Source: Rhodospirillales bacterium
GTDB lineage: Bacteria > Pseudomonadota > Alphaproteobacteria > Rhodospirillales > Defluviicoccaceae
DNA: 62,546 nucleotides
Direction: 5' to 3'
Assembly: GCA_007695045.1 (NCBI GenBank)
Contig: REEP01000055.1
Coordinates: 1-62,546 of the forward strand
Below are positions 1-8,524 of the stretch, piece by piece. A program made the position numbers and the translations under genes. Below the pieces are notes generated by a model. It saw nothing but the letters and a program-made list of their open reading frames with translations. It was not told the origin of the DNA and searched no databases. The first letter of the stretch is position 1; the number at the start of each line of letters is the position of its first letter.

Positions 1-2
1 GG

Positions 3-707
3 GTGCACTTCCGCATCCCCATCGGCCCCGGCATCGTCAACCGGTTCGTGCCGAATCCGGAGCTGAAGCCGCAGCGCACCACCACCTGGGAAGCCGGCGC
101 CGGCATCGATTTCCAGGACATTCTCGGTCCCGGCGACCGGTTCCAGGTGAAGGGCTCGCGCTACGTGACCCGTGGGACCGACTTCATCGACCTCCGGGTC
201 GATCAGCCCACGCCTTTCGTGACCTGCAACCCGTTCATCCCGGGGAACTGCGACGGCACTACCACCGCCAGCAACGTCGGCCGTGCCAAGCTGCGCGGCA
301 CCGAGGTGGAAGCGGTCTACGACCATCCCCGTGCCCGCCTCGCCATCAACTACGCCTGGATCGACGGCAAGGACCGCGACACCGGCGAACGCCTCGGCGT
401 GCTGTTCCCCGAGAACGTCAATGCCGACGGCGCGGTCAAGCTGCCGGAGATCGATTCCATCTTCGGCTGGCGCGTCACCTATGCCACCCGCTTCACCAAG
501 GTGAACGACCCGGCCCAGGAGCGGGGCAGCTTCGTCGTCCATGACACCTACTTCGCCTGGGCCCCCAGCGACGGGCTGCTACAGGGCCTCAGGGTCGACC
601 TCGCCGTCGACAACATTTTCGACAAGGCCTACGCGCGCGCGTTCACCGGTGCGTTCGAGACCGGCCGCAACGTCAAGGGCCTCCTGACCTACACGATGAC
701 TTGGTGA
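3..707 (+). CDS. hmuR: TonB-dependent heme/hemoglobin receptor, C-terminal part (5' end outside window)
   Basis: This is the end of an outer-membrane beta-barrel receptor that would take up heme or hemoproteins using energy from TonB. The frame is open from the window edge, so the plug domain and most of the barrel are missing. What remains shows alternating beta-strand patterns such as ELKPQRTTTWEAG and VDNIFDKAYAR near the end, and a terminal aromatic residue (Trp), both typical of TonB-dependent receptors. The heme assignment rests mainly on context: hmuS starts 27 bp downstream and hmuTUV follow on the same strand. A siderophore receptor is possible but less likely. Confidence 0.85.
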   Translation: MHFRIPIGPGIVNRFVPNPELKPQRTTTWEAGAGIDFQDILGPGDRFQVKGSRYVTRGTDFIDLRVDQPTPFVTCNPFIPGNCDGTTTASNVGRAKLRGTEVEAVYDHPRARLAINYAWIDGKDRDTGERLGVLFPENVNADGAVKLPEIDSIFGWRVTYATRFTKVNDPAQERGSFVVHDTYFAWAPSDGLLQGLRVDLAVDNIFDKAYARAFTGAFETGRNVKGLLTYTMTW

Positions 708-734
708 CGACTGGACCCAAAAGGAGAACATCCG

Positions 735-1793
735 ATGCACACCGCCACCGAAGCCGATGCAGGCATCATCCGCGACCGCTTCCATGCCTTGCAGAAGGAG
801 CGTCCTAACGCCCGGGCCCGTGACCTTGCCGATGCCCTCGACCTCAGCGAAGGCCAAGTGGTCGCCGCGCGCTGCGGTGACGGCGTGGCCCGACTGGCAC
901 CGCGTTGGCACGACCTGCTGCTCGGGCTGACCGCGGTCGGTCCGGTGATGGCGCTGACCCGCAACGAGTATGCCGTGCACGAGAAGATCGGCACCTACGG
1001 CAATGTTGAGCTGTCCATCGGCACCGGCTTGGTGCTGGACCCGGACATCGACCTCCGCATCTTCTTCGACCATTGGGCTCACGCCTTCGCCGTCACCGAG
1101 ACCCGGAACGGCCAGGCACTGACCAGCATCCAGGTGTTCGACCGGGACGGCACGGCCGTGCACAAGGTGTACGTACAGGGCGAGACCGACCGGTCCGCCT
1201 GGGACCGCCTGGTCGCCGACTTGACCGCCGACGATCAGACTCCCGGCATGGCGGTGACACCGCTGCCGCCGGTTCGCCGCGACCGGCCGGATGCGCACGT
1301 GGATGCCGAGGCGCTGCGGGGGAAATGGCGCGCGCTCACCGACACCCACGATTTCTTCCCGATGCTCAAGGATCTCGACGTGGGCCGGGTGCAGGCGTTT
1401 CGTCTGGTCGGGCGGGAGTTCGCCGAACCCGTCGGTGATGACGCCTTCGCCGTGGCGCTGCACCGGGCGGCGGCGACGGCGGTACCGATCATGATCTTCG
1501 TCGGCAACCCCGGGGTGATCCAGATTCACAGTGGCCCGGTCGGAACGGTGCGCGAGATGGGTGAATGGCTGAATGTGCTCGATCCCGGCTTCAACCTTCA
1601 CCTCCGCACCACCGGTGTGACGGAACGCTGGCTGGTCCGCAAGCCGACCAGTGACGGCATCGTCACCTCCCTCGAGCTGTTCGATGCCAATGGCCGGCAG
1701 ATCGCCTGGATGTTCGGCCAGAGGAAGCCGGGGGTGCCGGAGCGGACGGAATGGCGGGTCCTCGCCGAAAGTCTGGCCAAGGCGGCTGCCTGA
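735..1793 (+). CDS. hmuS: HmuS/HemS-family hemin-degrading factor
   Basis: A cytoplasmic heme-binding or heme-degrading protein of 352 residues, the usual length for the HemS/HmuS/ChuS family. It has the expected two-repeat organisation: residues about 10-165 and 180-345 each carry a heme-utilisation domain. The first repeat contains the recognisable RNEYAVHEKIGTYGN stretch. In the family this protein accepts heme from the HmuTUV importer and traffics or opens the ring. A strong ribosome binding site (AAAAGGAGAAC) lies just before the ATG. The stop overlaps the next start as ATGA, which points to translational coupling with hmuT. Confidence 0.92.
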   Translation: MHTATEADAGIIRDRFHALQKERPNARARDLADALDLSEGQVVAARCGDGVARLAPRWHDLLLGLTAVGPVMALTRNEYAVHEKIGTYGNVELSIGTGLVLDPDIDLRIFFDHWAHAFAVTETRNGQALTSIQVFDRDGTAVHKVYVQGETDRSAWDRLVADLTADDQTPGMAVTPLPPVRRDRPDAHVDAEALRGKWRALTDTHDFFPMLKDLDVGRVQAFRLVGREFAEPVGDDAFAVALHRAAATAVPIMIFVGNPGVIQIHSGPVGTVREMGEWLNVLDPGFNLHLRTTGVTERWLVRKPTSDGIVTSLELFDANGRQIAWMFGQRKPGVPERTEWRVLAESLAKAAA

Positions 1794-2707
1794 TGGCGGG
1801 GCGATGGTTGCCGGGCTGCCGCACGGCCCGCGCCGCGGCCGTGGGGCTTGCGGCCATGCTGATCGCGTCTGGTGATGTGGACGCCGGTGACGGGCCCGAG
1901 AACGGCGTGGTTTCGGTCGGCGGCGCGGTCACCGAGATCGTGTTTGCGCTCGGTGCCGAGGACCGGCTGGTGGCGGTGGACAGCACCAGCCAGCATCCGG
2001 AGGCGGTGCGGCACCTTCCCAACGTCGGCTACCTGCGCCAGCTCGCGGCCGAGCCCATCCTGGCCCTGAACCCGAGCCTTGTCCTGGCGCTGTCCGATGC
2101 CGGGCCGCCGCACGCCCTGGACCTGATCCGGCAGGCGGGCGTGCCGGTTCTGACGGTGCCCCATGAGCCGACCCCGGCCGGCGTCGTGCGCAAGGTGGCG
2201 ATCGTTGCCGAAGCCCTGGACCGGGCGCACGCGGGGAAGTCCTTGGCCGAGCGGATCACCGCCGACCTGGAGCGTCTGTCGGCCGCGGTAAACCGCCGAT
2301 CCGAAACTCCGTCCGTGCTGTTCATGTTCTCGGCCGGGGGCGGTGCGCCGCTGGTCGCCGGCAACGACACCTCGGCCGCCGCGATCATCGCCCTGGCGGG
2401 AGGCCGCAACGCGGTCACCGGCTATGACGGGTTCAAGCCGTTGAACCCCGAAGCGGCGATTGCGGCGGCGCCCGATGTCATTCTGGTCACCACCGGCACC
2501 CTCGAGGCGCTCGGCGGGGCGGAGGTGGTCCTGTCGCTGCCCTACCTTGCCCCCAGCCCCGCCGCGGCGGCCGGACACTTGATCGCCATGGATGCGCTGC
2601 TGCTGCTGGGGTTCGGGCCCCGCATCGGCGAGGCGGTGCACACGCTGGCGAGCCGCCTGCATCCGGACCTGGTCCTGCCGCCGACGGCGGTGCGGGCAAG
2701 CCGCTAG
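1793..2707 (+). CDS. hmuT: Heme ABC transporter periplasmic substrate-binding protein
   Basis: A periplasmic helical-backbone binding protein (class III, vitamin B12/heme type) of 304 residues. The ATG overlapping the hmuS stop was chosen because it places an Arg-containing N-terminus and a hydrophobic segment (residues about 12-28) as a signal peptide. The mature part starts with a VVSVGGAVTEIVFALG-like stretch typical of BtuF/HmuT, and LGAEDRLVAVDSTS follows. It should deliver heme to HmuU. It sits between hmuS and hmuU on the same strand. Confidence 0.9.
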   Translation: MAGRWLPGCRTARAAAVGLAAMLIASGDVDAGDGPENGVVSVGGAVTEIVFALGAEDRLVAVDSTSQHPEAVRHLPNVGYLRQLAAEPILALNPSLVLALSDAGPPHALDLIRQAGVPVLTVPHEPTPAGVVRKVAIVAEALDRAHAGKSLAERITADLERLSAAVNRRSETPSVLFMFSAGGGAPLVAGNDTSAAAIIALAGGRNAVTGYDGFKPLNPEAAIAAAPDVILVTTGTLEALGGAEVVLSLPYLAPSPAAAAGHLIAMDALLLLGFGPRIGEAVHTLASRLHPDLVLPPTAVRASR

Positions 2708-2714
2708 TCCTGGC

Positions 2715-3818
2715 ATGATGAACGCGCCCACGGCGTCGCCGATATCCGCGTTTGCCGCTGCGGCGGCGCGCCGGCAGCGACACGTGCGCTCGGCCGGCTT
2801 GGCGCTCGTGATGCTGTGGACCGGTGTCTTTGTCCTGGCGGTGGGGTGGGGCGCCGTCGCCATCGGGCCGGTGGAGATCGCGGTGATCCTGGCCCACCGG
2901 CTGGGGATCGACCTGGGGGTGGCGTTCTCGGCGCGCGACGAACTGATCCTCCTGAACATCCGGCTCCCCCGCGCGGTGCTGGGCGCCCTGGTGGGGGCGA
3001 CGCTGGCGGTATCGGGGGCGGCGCTGCAGGGGTTGTTCCGCAACCCGCTGGCGGACCCGGGCCTGATCGGCGTCTCCACAGGGGCCGCCCTGGCGGCGGC
3101 GCTCACCATCGTGCTCGGCGGCGGCACGGGGTGGCTGCTGACGGTGATTCCGTTGAACTACCTGCTTCCCGTGGCGGCGTTCGCCGGCGCCCTTGTGGCC
3201 ACCCTCCTGGTCTACCGCATCGCCAGCCGCGACGGACGCACCGACGTTGCCACCATGCTGCTGGCCGGCATTGCCATCAACGCCATCGCCGGTGCGGCCA
3301 TCGGCTTGATGGTCTTTATCAGTGACGACCAGCAATTGCGCGACCTCAATTTCTGGATGCTGGGCAGTCTCGGCGGCGCCGGCTGGCAGACCATGCTGCC
3401 GGCGCTGCCGCTGCTGCTGTTGCCGCTGCTGGCCTTGCTGCTGCTGTCGGGGCCGTTGAACGCGCTGCTGCTGGGCGAGCAAGAGGCGGTCCACCTGGGC
3501 TATGACGTGGAGCGCGCCAAGACCCTGATCGTGCTGCTGGTGGCAGCCGGTACCGGTGCGGCGGTGGCATTGACCGGGGTGATCGGGTTCGTGGGGCTGG
3601 TGGTGCCGCACCTGATCCGGCTGATGCTGGGGCCGGACCACCGCGCCCTGCTGCCGCTTTCGGCGGTGCTGGGAGGGGTGCTGCTGCTGGCCGCCGACAT
3701 GCTGGCGCGGACCGTGGTGCTGCCGGCGGAACTCCCCATCGGCATCCTCACCAGTTGCGTCGGCGGTCCCTTCTTCCTCTGGCTGCTGATGCGCCGGCGG
3801 GTGGTCCAGTTGTGGTGA
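2715..3818 (+). CDS. hmuU: Heme ABC transporter permease
   Basis: An inner-membrane FecCD-family permease of 367 residues with about ten hydrophobic segments. Family landmarks include RLPRAVLGALVGATLAVSG-type sequence near residue 90, GLFRNPLADPGLIGVSTGAA, and GFVGLVVPHLIRLMLGPDHR near residue 300, which contacts the ATPase. Two adjacent ATG codons (2715 and 2718) lie 7-10 bp after the hmuT stop. Earlier in-frame codons would overlap hmuT and give an Arg/Cys-rich extension unlike the family. It pairs with HmuV. Confidence 0.92.
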   Translation: MMNAPTASPISAFAAAAARRQRHVRSAGLALVMLWTGVFVLAVGWGAVAIGPVEIAVILAHRLGIDLGVAFSARDELILLNIRLPRAVLGALVGATLAVSGAALQGLFRNPLADPGLIGVSTGAALAAALTIVLGGGTGWLLTVIPLNYLLPVAAFAGALVATLLVYRIASRDGRTDVATMLLAGIAINAIAGAAIGLMVFISDDQQLRDLNFWMLGSLGGAGWQTMLPALPLLLLPLLALLLLSGPLNALLLGEQEAVHLGYDVERAKTLIVLLVAAGTGAAVALTGVIGFVGLVVPHLIRLMLGPDHRALLPLSAVLGGVLLLAADMLARTVVLPAELPIGILTSCVGGPFFLWLLMRRRVVQLW

Positions 3819-3828
3819 CGAGGGGGTG

Positions 3829-4710
3829 ATGCTGACCGTCGATACAGTCGCCGTGCGGCTCGGACACCGTGAGGTTTTGAACGGCGCCTCGTGCCACGTC
3901 GCGCCGGGCGAGATCGTGGCCGTAATCGGTCCCAACGGTGCCGGCAAGACCACCCTGCTGCACGTGATGGCCGGGACATTGAACCCCGACCGCGGCTGCG
4001 TCCGGCTTGAGGGCCGGCCGCTCTCGTCCTGGCCGCGTCTGGATCTGGCTCGGCGGCGCGCGGTCCTGCCGCAACAAGCGCCGCTCACCTTTCCCTTTTC
4101 GGTCCTGGAGGTGGTCCTGCTCGGGCGCAGTCCGCACCAGGGCGCGGCCGGCCGTCCGCGCAACCTCGCGGTCGCCGAAGCGGTGATGGCCGAGACCGGG
4201 ATCCTGGACCTGGTGGATCGACGCTATACCGAACTCTCCGGCGGTGAGCGGCAGCGGGTGCAGCTGGCGCGGGCATTGGCGCAGATCTGGCCCGAGCCCG
4301 GTCGGACGCACCCCACCTACCTGATGCTGGACGAGCCGACCAACAACCTCGACCTCGCCCACCAGACCGCACTTCTGGATACGGCACGCCGCCTGGCGCA
4401 CGCCGGCTGCGGCGTGTTCGCGATTCTCCATGACATCAACCTCGCCGCCGTGCATGCCGACCGGATGGTGCTGATCGCGGGCGGGCGCGTGTTCGCGGCG
4501 GGCTCCCCGGCGGAGGTGGTCACGGCGGAGACGATCCAGACTGCCTTCGGCCTGGCGGTGCGGGTGGTGACCCACCCGGACGATGGCCGGCCCATGGTGC
4601 TGCCGACGCAGCGGCCGGCACCCTCCCGGGAGCGAGGGTTGACGGCCGAGGAACACGGCCAGCCGCCCGACCGCACCAGCAGATTACGCTTGAACCGGAT
4701 GGAGGTCTGA
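3829..4710 (+). CDS. hmuV: Heme ABC transporter ATP-binding protein
   Basis: The ATPase of the heme importer, 293 residues. Walker A (GPNGAGKT) is at residues 34-41, the ABC signature LSGGE at 136-140, Walker B (LMLDEP) at 165-170, and an H-loop ILHDIN follows. Length and sequence fit HmuV rather than BtuD or FecE, mainly by context. A GTG three bases earlier is also possible; the ATG has a GAGGGGG ribosome site close upstream. The C-terminal 30 residues are polar and low in complexity. It completes the hmuTUV set. Confidence 0.92.
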   Translation: MLTVDTVAVRLGHREVLNGASCHVAPGEIVAVIGPNGAGKTTLLHVMAGTLNPDRGCVRLEGRPLSSWPRLDLARRRAVLPQQAPLTFPFSVLEVVLLGRSPHQGAAGRPRNLAVAEAVMAETGILDLVDRRYTELSGGERQRVQLARALAQIWPEPGRTHPTYLMLDEPTNNLDLAHQTALLDTARRLAHAGCGVFAILHDINLAAVHADRMVLIAGGRVFAAGSPAEVVTAETIQTAFGLAVRVVTHPDDGRPMVLPTQRPAPSRERGLTAEEHGQPPDRTSRLRLNRMEV

Positions 4711-4753
4711 ATGAAAATGCGTGTCAGTTGCAATACCGTTGCCTCAGGGAGTT

Positions 4754-4802
4754 CCAGGCTCAGTCATGCTGAGACTGCCGCATGACAGCCGCAGGAGCCT
4801 GG
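4754..4802. repeat. Nested inverted repeat between hmuV and the small exported protein gene
   Basis: An outer pair CCAGGCTC (4754-4761) and GAGCCTGG (4795-4802) encloses an inner pair GTCATGC (4763-4769) and GCATGAC (4780-4786). All arms are perfect. The RNA could fold into a long, nearly continuous hairpin. No run of T follows, so it could act as a processing site or attenuator rather than a simple terminator. Confidence 0.55.
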
Positions 4803-4884
4803 CAGCCGTCAAGAGGTCGGCGAGGATAACGTGCAGGTCTGGCAGGGCCAACCGATAGACAATGAATAGACAAGGAGAACGATC

Positions 4885-5271
4885 ATGAAGGCCAGGAGTC
4901 TGCTGACGGGTGCCATACTGGCGATGGGCATCACCACGGTGGCCCATGAGACCAGCGCGCATGACGAACGGGTTGATCATTACAAAGGTTTGCCCGCGGC
5001 AACACTTGACCATGCTGTCAAGAATTTTTCGGAGTACAACCGCCGACTCGAAATCATACTCGACAAGAACGAGCTGACGTCTGACGATCTGGATACGATC
5101 CACCAACTTTCGTACACGTTGGAAAACGCGCTCGAAAAAATTCGTGAAGAGCTGTCGGCGCTGGCCGAAACCCTTGAAGAAGTGCATCTCGCCTCGGAGA
5201 CCGGAGAAGCCGATCGGGTTATGGCCGAAGGCGGCGCGTACCTGTCCGTTGCGCGCAAGCTGATCGAATGA
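4885..5271 (+). CDS. Small exported helical protein (DUF6746-like)
   Basis: A 128-residue protein with a short signal peptide (residues about 1-25, ending near TSAHDE). The mature region is acidic and helical: RVDHYKGLPAATLDHAVKNF, then a probable coiled coil from about residue 45 to 110 (SYTLENALEKIREELSAL, ETLEEVHLASE). From memory this resembles the DUF6746 family of periplasmic proteins, whose function is unknown to me. A strong AAGGAG site precedes the ATG. It lies inside the heme-uptake and TonB-complex run, suggesting co-expression. Base composition is somewhat lower in GC than the neighbours. Confidence 0.75.
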   Translation: MKARSLLTGAILAMGITTVAHETSAHDERVDHYKGLPAATLDHAVKNFSEYNRRLEIILDKNELTSDDLDTIHQLSYTLENALEKIREELSALAETLEEVHLASETGEADRVMAEGGAYLSVARKLIE

Positions 5272-5311
5272 CCGGGGCGCTTGTCTGCAAGCCGCAAGCA
5301 CGGAGGCGTGC

Positions 5312-6097
5312 ATGAGCGAAGCAACCGCATCGGTACCGGCTTTGCCCGGGATACCGTCGGCACCGGCCACGGCCCTGGAGCAAACGCAGGCATTCCTGCA
5401 GGCGGGTGGTCCGGTGGTGGTGGTGCTCCTCGTCATGTCGGTGGCGGCCCTCGCCATCGTGCTGGCCAAGCTGTGGCAGTTCCATGCGCTGCGCCTGGGT
5501 GACCGGACGACCGCGCACGCAATGCTGCGACTGGTCCAGGCGGGCCGTCCCGGCGACGCCCTGGCGCTGGCCGGCCAATCCCCCACTCCGGTGGCCCAGG
5601 TGCTGGCCCGGGCCATTGGCGGCCGGCACGGTGGCCTGCCGGAGGTCCGGCTGCGCGAGGAGGTGGTCCGGCATGGCAACGATGTCCTCGAAGTGTTGCG
5701 TGGGTGGTTCCGGCCGCTGGAGGTCATCGCCTCGCTGGCCCCGCTGTTGGGCCTGTTCGGCACCGTGCTCGGCATGATCGAGGCGTTCCGGCAGCTTGAG
5801 CAGGCCGGCCATCAGGTCAACCCGGCGGTGCTGTCGGGCGGCATCTGGGAAGCGCTGCTCACCACCGCCGTCGGGCTGGCGGTGGCCATACCCGTGGTCG
5901 CGGCGCTGAACTGGCTGGAGCGCCGGGTGGAGCGCACGGCCCATGACCTGGAGAGCACGGTGACCCGCGTGTTCACCCTGGATATCGCCGATGCGCTTTG
6001 CCACACTTCCGCCGAAGAACCTTGGGCGTGGCCCAACGCCGTGGCAAGCCATGCCCCGTCGCGCCTGAATGTACCCGTCGCCGCTGTCGGTCGCTGA
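5312..6097 (+). CDS. exbB: ExbB/TolQ/MotA-type proton channel subunit
   Basis: An inner-membrane subunit of the TonB energising complex, 261 residues. There is a hydrophobic helix at about 33-55, a long cytoplasmic stretch, and then the conserved pair of helices with GLFGTVLGMIEAF (about 150) and GIWEALLTTAVGLAVAIP (about 175-195), which form the proton channel core in this family. The gene is followed by two exbD genes and tonB, so ExbB rather than TolQ is the sensible name. The end overlaps the following ATG by 29 bp. Confidence 0.9.
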   Translation: MSEATASVPALPGIPSAPATALEQTQAFLQAGGPVVVVLLVMSVAALAIVLAKLWQFHALRLGDRTTAHAMLRLVQAGRPGDALALAGQSPTPVAQVLARAIGGRHGGLPEVRLREEVVRHGNDVLEVLRGWFRPLEVIASLAPLLGLFGTVLGMIEAFRQLEQAGHQVNPAVLSGGIWEALLTTAVGLAVAIPVVAALNWLERRVERTAHDLESTVTRVFTLDIADALCHTSAEEPWAWPNAVASHAPSRLNVPVAAVGR

Positions 6098-6521
6098 CCC
6101 GCCCGGACGGCAGGCCATCGTGCGGCACACCGGCGGCCGAGCCGGTCGTCGCCGGCTGATCAGCCTGACGCCCCTGGTGGACGTGGTGTTCATCCTGCTC
6201 GTGTTCTTCATGCTGGCGTCCTCGTTCGTCGATTGGCGGGCAATCGATCTCACCGTCCCGACGATGCCCACGGCCGGAACGGCGACCGAACCACCGTGGC
6301 TGGTGGACATCGGACCCGATGGCCTGCGGCTGGCCGGGGAACCGGTCTCCTCGGGCGTGCTGGCGGCCAGGGTGAACGACCGGCTGACCGTGGCACCGGA
6401 TCAGCGCGTGTTGGTACGGCCGGCGTCCGGCGTGCCCTTGCAGGATGCGGTCGACGTCCTGGGGACACTGGCCACCGCCGGCGTCCGAAGGATGTCACTG
6501 ATCGAACCCGTGGAGCCATAG
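6069..6521 (+). CDS. exbD: ExbD/TolR-type biopolymer transport protein, first copy
   Basis: A single-pass inner-membrane protein with a periplasmic domain, 150 residues from this ATG. The membrane helix carries the key aspartate of the family in LTPLVDVVFILLVFFML. The start is uncertain. The ATG overlaps exbB and gives a cytoplasmic tail longer than usual. A GTG at 6120 would leave about 16 residues before LTPLVDVVF, which is the more typical spacing, but neither has a clear ribosome site. It forms the TonB motor with ExbB. Confidence 0.88.
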   Translation: MYPSPLSVADPPGRQAIVRHTGGRAGRRRLISLTPLVDVVFILLVFFMLASSFVDWRAIDLTVPTMPTAGTATEPPWLVDIGPDGLRLAGEPVSSGVLAARVNDRLTVAPDQRVLVRPASGVPLQDAVDVLGTLATAGVRRMSLIEPVEP

Positions 6522-6935
6522 ATGCGTGCCACGTGGCGCCAGCAGCGGCCGGCAAGCAACCCCGACGACCGCATCCTGCCGCTGATCAACGTGGTGTTCC
6601 TGCTGCTGATCTTCTTCATGCTGGCCGGCCGGCTGGCCGCGCCGGACCCGTTCGACGTGGTCCCGCCTCACTCGGTCAGCCGGGATCAGGCCTCGCCACA
6701 GGATGTCATGATCCTGATCGGTGCCGACGGCCGCCTCGCCCTGGACGGCGTGGTCATGGCGCCGTCGGAGTTGCAGGCGGCGGTGGCCGACCGCATGGCG
6801 ACGCACGGTGCGGCACGTGCCCGGCTCAAGGCCGATGGCCGGGCGGAGGCGGTCGCGGTGGTGGCGGCGATGGCCCTGCTGCGGGACGCGGGTGTGGAGC
6901 ACCTTGTGCTCCTGACCGCGCCCCACCGACCCTGA
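6522..6935 (+). CDS. exbD: ExbD/TolR-type biopolymer transport protein, second copy
   Basis: A second, divergent ExbD of 137 residues starting directly after the first copy's stop. The N-terminus RPASNPDDRILPLINVVFLLLIFFMLAG is the ExbD membrane helix, but the position of the usual proton-relay aspartate (LVDVVF in the first copy) is Asn here (LINVVF). That suggests the two copies are not equivalent. ExbB-ExbD1-ExbD2 sets occur in several proteobacteria. The stop overlaps the tonB ATG (TGATG). Confidence 0.88.
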   Translation: MRATWRQQRPASNPDDRILPLINVVFLLLIFFMLAGRLAAPDPFDVVPPHSVSRDQASPQDVMILIGADGRLALDGVVMAPSELQAAVADRMATHGAARARLKADGRAEAVAVVAAMALLRDAGVEHLVLLTAPHRP

Positions 6936-7918
6936 TGCGGATCTCCCGACGGCAGTGGGCGCTGACGATCGCGGCGGCGCTGGCGATCCATGCCGGCATC
7001 GCCATTGCCGTGCTGTGGCGGCCGCCGACCCCGGGCGCCGCGGCGGCGGGCATGGGCGGGATCGCGGTCGCCCTGGGCCCGGCCGGCGGCGCGCCCGGGT
7101 CCCTCACCGGGGCCGGGGAGGCGCTCGACAACGATGATCCCGCGGCCGGCGAGGATCCCGGACAAGCGGACGACCCTGCGGTCGAAGCCGAGGCTGACCG
7201 GTCCCAGCCCCTGACTCCCCAACCGGAAGCGGCGGATACCGCCGACGCGCCCGCGACACCCGACCCGTCGCCCGCACCAGCACCGGCCGCGGATCGTGCT
7301 GCCGCGCCCAAACCGCCATCTGTGGCCGAGACCGCCCCCGAATCGGCCGAGCCGCTCGCCGAAACACCCGCCGAACCGCAGGTCGTTGCCGCGGCCCCGC
7401 GTCCGAAGCCGTCGCCACCGCTTGCGGCCAGGTCTCAACCCCGGCCGCCGGCGTCATCCGCGTCGCGCTCGCGCTCCGATGGGCCGGTGGCCGCCGACAG
7501 GCCGGCGCAATCGGGACAAGACGGGGTGCCGCGCGGCGACGTGGCCGGCGCCGGCGGCCCCGCCGGCACGGAGGCGCGCTCCGATGCCGGCACCGCGTCA
7601 GCGGCCGAGGGCGGCGGCACCCCCGGTGCCACGGCAGATTACATGGCGGTGCTCCGCGCCTGGCTGGAACGCCACAAGCGCTACCCGCGCACGGCCCAAC
7701 TCCGCCGCCAGGAAGGGGTGGTGCTGCTGTCCTTCGTCATCGACCGCAACGGCAGGGTCCTGGCGCACCGGCTGCAGCAATCCTCCGGTCACGCCGCGTT
7801 GGACCGGGAAGTGGAAGCCTTGATCCAGCGGGCCCAGCCGCTGCCACCGCTACCCGCGACCATGGCTCAGGCCCGCCTCGAAGTGATCGTCCCCATCCGC
7901 TTCGCCCTGGACGGCTGA
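6935..7918 (+). CDS. tonB: TonB energy-transducing protein
   Basis: A 327-residue TonB. It has an N-terminal membrane anchor (residues about 9-27), then a long Pro/Ala/Glu/Asp-rich periplasmic spacer (about 60-225) that would span the periplasm. The C-terminal TonB domain starts at about residue 238 with YMAVLRAWLERHKRYP and continues through GVVLLSFVIDRNG and ALDREVEALIQRAQPLPPLP. The ATG overlapping the preceding stop was chosen because it puts the anchor at the N-terminus. Being last in the heme locus, it probably serves the receptor at the window's left end. Confidence 0.92.
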   Translation: MRISRRQWALTIAAALAIHAGIAIAVLWRPPTPGAAAAGMGGIAVALGPAGGAPGSLTGAGEALDNDDPAAGEDPGQADDPAVEAEADRSQPLTPQPEAADTADAPATPDPSPAPAPAADRAAAPKPPSVAETAPESAEPLAETPAEPQVVAAAPRPKPSPPLAARSQPRPPASSASRSRSDGPVAADRPAQSGQDGVPRGDVAGAGGPAGTEARSDAGTASAAEGGGTPGATADYMAVLRAWLERHKRYPRTAQLRRQEGVVLLSFVIDRNGRVLAHRLQQSSGHAALDREVEALIQRAQPLPPLPATMAQARLEVIVPIRFALDG

Positions 7919-8199
7919 GGCGGTTCGGGACACCGGGCCCGCCGTGGGCGACGATCTGCGACTTGGCGGGCCAGGTTCGGGTCCGAACGGATGCCACCGA
8001 CACAGCGGCGCCAGGAGCTCCCGGAAAACCAGACAGGGGCCATGCGTCTTCCATAAAAGGAATGAGAGGTACGCGATGACGACACGTCGCCGGCTGAGGC
8101 CAAAGCTCAGGGCGCCCCTTCAGCAGCGCCACGTTCACCGGATACGCACTGCACTCGGCACGCCTCCGATGCTGGGCGCCAGAGTCGGTGAGGGAGCCC

Positions 8200-8220
8200 G
8201 GTGTAAAGAAAACCGACACC
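8200..8220 (+). promoter_or_regulatory. Upstream activator-like element 1 (TGTAAAG repeat)
   Basis: GGTGT-N11-ACACC inverted repeat containing TGTAAAG at 8202. It shares its layout with the element at 8313 and lies about 310 bp upstream of the sigma-54 promoter. Enhancer-binding proteins (PrsR in known PEP-CTERM systems) act from such distances, but binding here is inferred. Confidence 0.5.
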
Positions 8221-8312
8221 CCGCGACGTGCCGGAGGTCCCCTGGGAATCCACGTAATTTCAATAAATTGAGGGCAACACCGAAGGTGCCGGCGGCAGAG
8301 GACCCGGGATCT

Positions 8313-8333
8313 GGTGTAAAGAATTCTGACACC
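8313..8333 (+). promoter_or_regulatory. Upstream activator-like element 2 (TGTAAAG repeat)
   Basis: Second GGTGT-N11-ACACC element, with TGTAAAG at 8315, exactly 113 bp after the first. It matches element 1 at nearly all positions except four or five in the middle. Confidence 0.5.
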
Positions 8334-8427
8334 GGCGCGAAGCCCCGGGCACATGTGGTAACATATTGGCAGGCCTTGTCTTTTTCGGGTTCGGGCGGGC
8401 CGATGCGGCGGCCGCACCGGCTTTCGC

Positions 8428-8445
8428 TGTAAAGCACACTTTACA
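8428..8445 (+). promoter_or_regulatory. Upstream activator-like element 3 (perfect palindrome)
   Basis: TGTAAAG-CACA-CTTTACA, a perfect 7-bp inverted repeat, again exactly 113 bp after the preceding TGTAAAG. It ends about 64 bp before the -24 element, a usual place for an enhancer-binding protein site. Confidence 0.6.
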
Positions 8446-8508
8446 CGTGCACGGGAGCGCGCTTCCGTTTTCTTCTCTAACCCATTGCAATTAAAAGAGA
8501 CATGTTTC

Positions 8509-8524
8509 TGGCATCGATTTTGCT
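8509..8524 (+). promoter_or_regulatory. Sigma-54 (-24/-12) promoter
   Basis: TGGCATCGATTTTGCT matches the RpoN consensus TGGCACG-N4-TTGCW at all but two positions, with the invariant GG and GC at the correct spacing. It lies 64 bp before the ATG of the PEP-CTERM gene, leaving a leader of about 50 bases. Confidence 0.75.

Noticed and set aside
2487-4163. Long minus-strand frame of 558 codons opposite hmuU/hmuV
   Set aside because: Gln/Arg/His-rich product with no domain. It is antisense to clear transporter genes and is a by-product of high GC.
8076-8432. Arg-rich small protein upstream of the PEP-CTERM gene
   Set aside because: It overlaps two of the three regulatory elements and has no protein-like pattern.
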